DNA from: Longimicrobium sp.
GTDB lineage: Bacteria; Gemmatimonadota; Gemmatimonadetes; Longimicrobiales; Longimicrobiaceae
Length of the DNA stretch: 35,048 nucleotides
Assembly: GCA_036389135.1 (NCBI GenBank)
Contig: DASVQP010000057.1
Location: 1 to 35,048, forward strand
Reading direction: 5' to 3'
The notes below the pieces were generated by a model. It ran no database searches and was not told the origin of the DNA. It saw only the letters and a list, made by a program, of their open reading frames with translations. The translations under genes were made by a program, and so were the position numbers. Below, piece after piece: positions 32,495 to 35,048 of the stretch (the first letter of the stretch is position 1; the number at the start of each line of letters is the position of its first letter).

Positions 32495-32594
32495 TCGTTG
32501 CGCACAAATCGCGATTTTGCTGGACGCGGCCCCCCGGGCGGCTTAATCTTGCCATGACAGGATCCACATCCTTCACCCGCTCCGCAAAGGACGT

Positions 32595-33146
32595 ATGCGC
32601 GGCATCGTAGCGATCGCATTGGTGGGACTTTCGGCGTGCGCCTCTTCCGGCTCGTCGGCGGGGAGCGGAGGGGCCGAGCAGTCGGTGCACATCGCGGGGA
32701 TGAACAACAGCCGGGGGCTCCGCGTGACTACCGGGGCCGCGGACGGGCCGCGAATCGACGTCGTCCCGCACTCCCTCGAGCGGGTCTGGGGCGCGCTTCC
32801 GGCGGTGTACGACTCGCTCCAGATCCCCGTCACCGACCGGAACGAGGCGGAGCACCGGATCGGCAACCAGAGCCTGCGGGCGCGCGGGCGGCTGGGGGGC
32901 GTGCTCCTCACGCGATACTTCAACTGCGGCAACTCGCAGGGCGGGCCGAACGCGGAGACGTACCAGCTCCAGATCTCCGTGCTGACTTTCGCGATGGCGC
33001 AGGGGGCGGGTGCCACCGCGATCTCCACGACGCTCCAGGCTACGGCCCGCCCCATCACCCTGAGCGGCGAGGCCGTGCAGTGCTCGTCCACCGGCGCGCT
33101 GGAGACCCGCATCCGCAACATGGTGATGGAACGGGCACGGGGCTGA
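32595..33146 (+). CDS. Predicted lipoprotein of unknown function
   Basis: 183 residues. A short signal peptide ends in lipobox LVGLSAC (Cys15), followed by a Ser/Gly tether. The mature part (VWGALPAVYDSLQIPVTDRNEAEHRIGNQSL, YFNCGNSQGGPNAETYQLQISVLT) looks like a small alpha/beta domain with two cysteines that might form a disulfide. I do not recognise the family. It is a single gene between the metG terminator and a cluster of palindromes, so it is probably transcribed alone. Confidence 0.8.
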   Translation: MRGIVAIALVGLSACASSGSSAGSGGAEQSVHIAGMNNSRGLRVTTGAADGPRIDVVPHSLERVWGALPAVYDSLQIPVTDRNEAEHRIGNQSLRARGRLGGVLLTRYFNCGNSQGGPNAETYQLQISVLTFAMAQGAGATAISTTLQATARPITLSGEAVQCSSTGALETRIRNMVMERARG

Positions 33147-33189
33147 CACAGGATTTACGGAGACATCGTGAACCGCGTATGTCCGCCGG

Positions 33190-33248
33190 AAGTGCTAAGT
33201 GCAAAGTGCTAAGTGCTGAACAGCATTGTCTTCCAGGACTTGGCACTT
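33190..33248. repeat. AAGTGCT heptamer repeat with inverse arm
   Basis: Four consecutive heptamers (AAGTGCT, AAGTGCA, AAGTGCT, AAGTGCT; 33190-33217) are followed by GAAC and, at 33235-33248, AGGACTTGGCACTT in inverse orientation. The AAGTGCTGAAC junction is also present at the end of the 11752-11958 array, so these two loci share ancestry or mechanism. Confidence 0.8.
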
Positions 33249-33510
33249 ATACCATTCGTCATCCAGGTTTGTGCAAAGCCGGAAAAGGAAGTCTCACGCG
33301 GAGGCGCAGAGGCGCAGGAGAGAACTGAAACTGCATGGCTCACACAGAGACACAGAGCCACAGAGAGAACCGCAAAAGGTTTTCTCTGTGGCTTTCAGTT
33401 CCTTCTGTGGCCTCTGTGTGAGCTTTTCTCCGTTGTTCTCTCCCTGCGTCTCTGCGCCTCTGCGTGAGACAAGCCGGTCAGAATGCACACCGGTTTCTTC
33501 TAAATGGTAT
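33249..33510. repeat. Large nested palindrome with CACAGAG and GAGGCGCA units
   Basis: Three inverted pairs are nested. The outermost is ATACCATT/AATGGTAT (33249-33256, 33503-33510). Inside it GTCTCACGCGGAGGCGCAGA onward (33291-33325) pairs almost perfectly with 33435-33470. Innermost, CACACAGAG-type units (33349-33370) pair with CTCTGTG-type units (33383-33421). The ~260-base structure fills the gap between two lipoprotein genes and contains no gene. Confidence 0.88.
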
Positions 33511-33556
33511 CAAGACTTAGGACTCGTAGGTCCAGTGAATCGGTATCCAACAACCG

Positions 33557-33592
33557 AAAACCCCCTCTCCGCGGATGCGGAGAGGGGGTTTT
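33557..33592. terminator. Terminator hairpin before the DUF4397 gene end
   Basis: AAAACCCCCTCTCCGC (33557-33572) pairs perfectly with GCGGAGAGGGGGTTTT (33577-33592) around a GGAT loop. The A and T runs at its two ends make it a convincing bidirectional terminator between convergent genes. Confidence 0.9.
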
Positions 33593-33612
33593 CACCGCCA
33601 GGCGCCGGTCCG

Positions 33613-34473
33613 TTACGGATTCAGCGCCTTGTCGATCAGCAGCACCACGTTCGGCGTCTGCGTGGCCGCGGTGGACTGGCGGGTGCCCGGCACCGAGCCG
33701 CTCGTGAGCACGGCGGTCATTACCGAGCCCGTGATCTGCACCCCGGGCTGCGGGCCGTACGTGGCGCCCGCGGGGGGCATGGCGCCCGGCTGGTTCGGCC
33801 GCGCCGTGAAGAGCGGCGTAGTGGAGCCGGCGGCGGTCACCGTGAACTGGTACAGGTTGTCGCCCGAGGTGGGGCGAACCGGCACGTTCACGTAGGCACT
33901 CTTCCCCAGGAACGCGACGTTGCGCACCACCGCCACCGCGTTGGCGATCGGGTTGGGGTTGTTCGCCGCACCGGCCGGCGTGATGTACACGTCCACGTTG
34001 GCCACACCCGTGGCGGCATGCAGCACCTGGAGCGCGATGTTGTTGGCCGGAGGCGTGGGAAGGACCATGTCGTCGGCGATCACCGCCAGGCGGTCCTGGT
34101 TGGCGTTCGCGCGGCCGGCGTACACCAGCGTGTACCGGTTGTCCGCCACGAAGGTCACCGTGGTGTCGACCAGGCGGATCTGGGTGAGGTCGATGTTGGT
34201 GGAGGTGGGGAAGACGCGGGCGTTGCGGGCGCCCGGCTCCACGCGCTGGTAGAGCCCGCTCGCTCCGCGGAAGGCGATACCCTGCATCGTGGGAAGGCTT
34301 TCCACCTTGTCCACGAAGCGGAGGTCCACGGTGCCGGTGTCAGTCACCGTGTTGAGGAAGCGGACCAGGGCGGCCGGCGGCGGGGGCCCGCCCTCGGTCA
34401 CGCCTTTGTCGTCGCTGCAGGCGGCAAGCCCCAGCAGGGTTCCTGCGCAAAGCACAAGCTTTCCGAATCTCAT
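33613..34473 (-). CDS. DUF4397-domain lipoprotein
   Basis: 286 residues from the ATG at 34473. The signal peptide ends in lipobox LGLAAC (Cys19). The mature protein has DUF4397 features: ALVRFLNTVTDTGTVDLRFVD, YTLVYAGRA, and a second unit LQVLHAATGVANVDVYITPAGAAN. These are beta-sandwich proteins of the cell surface, often in multiple copies in this kind of genome, with unknown ligand. It is convergent with the lipoprotein at 32595 and separated from it by the nested palindrome and a terminator. Confidence 0.9.
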   Translation of the reverse strand: MRFGKLVLCAGTLLGLAACSDDKGVTEGGPPPPAALVRFLNTVTDTGTVDLRFVDKVESLPTMQGIAFRGASGLYQRVEPGARNARVFPTSTNIDLTQIRLVDTTVTFVADNRYTLVYAGRANANQDRLAVIADDMVLPTPPANNIALQVLHAATGVANVDVYITPAGAANNPNPIANAVAVVRNVAFLGKSAYVNVPVRPTSGDNLYQFTVTAAGSTTPLFTARPNQPGAMPPAGATYGPQPGVQITGSVMTAVLTSGSVPGTRQSTAATQTPNVVLLIDKALNP

Positions 34474-34529
34474 AAGATCCGATATATGCGGATGGTGAGT
34501 GGTTGATTCGCGAAACTGCTGAAGGCGCG

Positions 34530-35048
34530 TCACTGTTCGGGAGGTCCTTCGGGCGGGGGGCGCTCGCCGCCGCCGTTGCCGGTGCCGAAGCCCTCGATGG
34601 CGATGCGCGATGCCACCGCCACCGCCACGGCCACTACCCCCAGTACGATGGCGGTGCGGCCCCGTGAAAGGCGCCGCTCACCCACCGTGGAGATGAAGTC
34701 GCGCGGCACGGCGACGCTCTCGCCACCCCACCGGTCGGGCTCTCCCCGCAGGTGGTCCACCGAGGTCACCGCCAGCACGAGCGCCGTGTCCGTGCTGGAC
34801 ACCACGCGGCCGTTGATGCGCCGCACGTCGGGGCCAACCAGCGGCGTCATCACCTCGCGCCCGCGGTCGGTGATGCTGACCGCCACCTCTACGCCGGCGG
34901 GCCGCCCCGTTGCCGGGACGCCCACGTGCTGGAAGCACCCGGCGAGTTGGGGAACCAGCAGCAGCGCGAGCGCGGCGCCCGCGCGGCCCCGGCGGGCCGT
35001 GGCCGCGCGCGGGGAAGCTCCCCGCGCGCGGACCCCGGCACCGAACCC
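34530..35048 (-). CDS. Lipoprotein with C-terminal membrane helix (5' end outside window)
   Basis: The frame is open to the right edge with no ATG, GTG or TTG before it, so the start lies outside; 172 residues are visible. An Arg-rich n-region, a hydrophobic stretch (AALALLLVPQ) and lipobox LAGC point to a lipoprotein signal, which is why the internal GTG at 34925 is not the likely start. The mature part contains short beta-rich segments (VEVAVSITDRGREVMTPLVG, RINGRVVSSTDTALVLAVTSV). A second hydrophobic helix (TAIVLGVVAVAVAVASRIAI) comes near the C-terminus, then a Gly/Pro tail. I do not recognise the family. Confidence 0.62.
   Translation of the reverse strand, partial: GFGAGVRARGASPRAATARRGRAGAALALLLVPQLAGCFQHVGVPATGRPAGVEVAVSITDRGREVMTPLVGPDVRRINGRVVSSTDTALVLAVTSVDHLRGEPDRWGGESVAVPRDFISTVGERRLSRGRTAIVLGVVAVAVAVASRIAIEGFGTGNGGGERPPPEGPPEQ

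Noticed and set aside
34530-34925. Starting the right-edge gene at the GTG at 34925
   Set aside because: That would discard an upstream in-frame hydrophobic stretch and LAGC lipobox; the frame is open to the window edge, so the start is probably outside.

Overview
The window is bacterial chromosome with very high GC and dense, mostly operonic genes with ATG or GTG starts. The mix of single-domain paa monooxygenase genes, an HcrB-like subunit, DUF4397 and other small lipoproteins, and abundant intergenic palindromes suggests a Gemmatimonadota member, perhaps Longimicrobium-like. That is an inference; no rRNA gene is present to settle it.

Layout. (1) 1-2645 is accessory DNA: the 5' end of a DDE transposase, then a methyltransferase-like/transmembrane/Sel1-repeat protein of lower GC. 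(2) 2922-5990 is a phenylacetyl-CoA monooxygenase operon (paaA, paaD, paaB, paaC and a zinc-ribbon gene). A perfect match to the PaaR operator consensus lies in front and a terminator behind. PaaD is split into two genes and no PaaE reductase gene is present. (3) 5998-6985 holds two overlapping small genes with degenerate nuclease-like features. (4) 7265-16387 carries an orphan 4-hydroxybenzoyl-CoA-reductase-type FAD/[4Fe-4S] subunit, a soluble PAS histidine kinase, a peptide-type binding lipoprotein, an Eis-like acetyltransferase, a NamZ-type muramidase and an SDR-DUF1990 fusion. (5) 16645-20469 holds a helical-repeat protein, a tiny poly-proline lipoprotein and a long acyl-CoA dehydrogenase. 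(6) 20563-23311 is a three-gene minus-strand cassette: a synthetase-only RelA/SpoT protein, a protein of unknown function and a two-TM protein. (7) 23865-32439 is a housekeeping run dnaE (with a full homing-endonuclease intein), accA, ricT, metG. (8) 32595-35048 holds three lipoproteins.

The most unusual feature is a set of intergenic inverted repeats whose arms are built from imperfect 7- or 8-base tandem units. The unit differs by locus (AGTGCGTN, NAGTGCC, GGGATGR, GAGGGAT, CACAGAG) but the architecture is shared. Several abut stop codons, and two supply the stop codon of the gene beside them (the binding lipoprotein and dnaE). The best candidate for an undescribed functional system is the RelA/SpoT cassette, which looks like a nucleotide-signal synthetase coupled to a membrane protein. 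Start codons were chosen by reading; no homology search was run.
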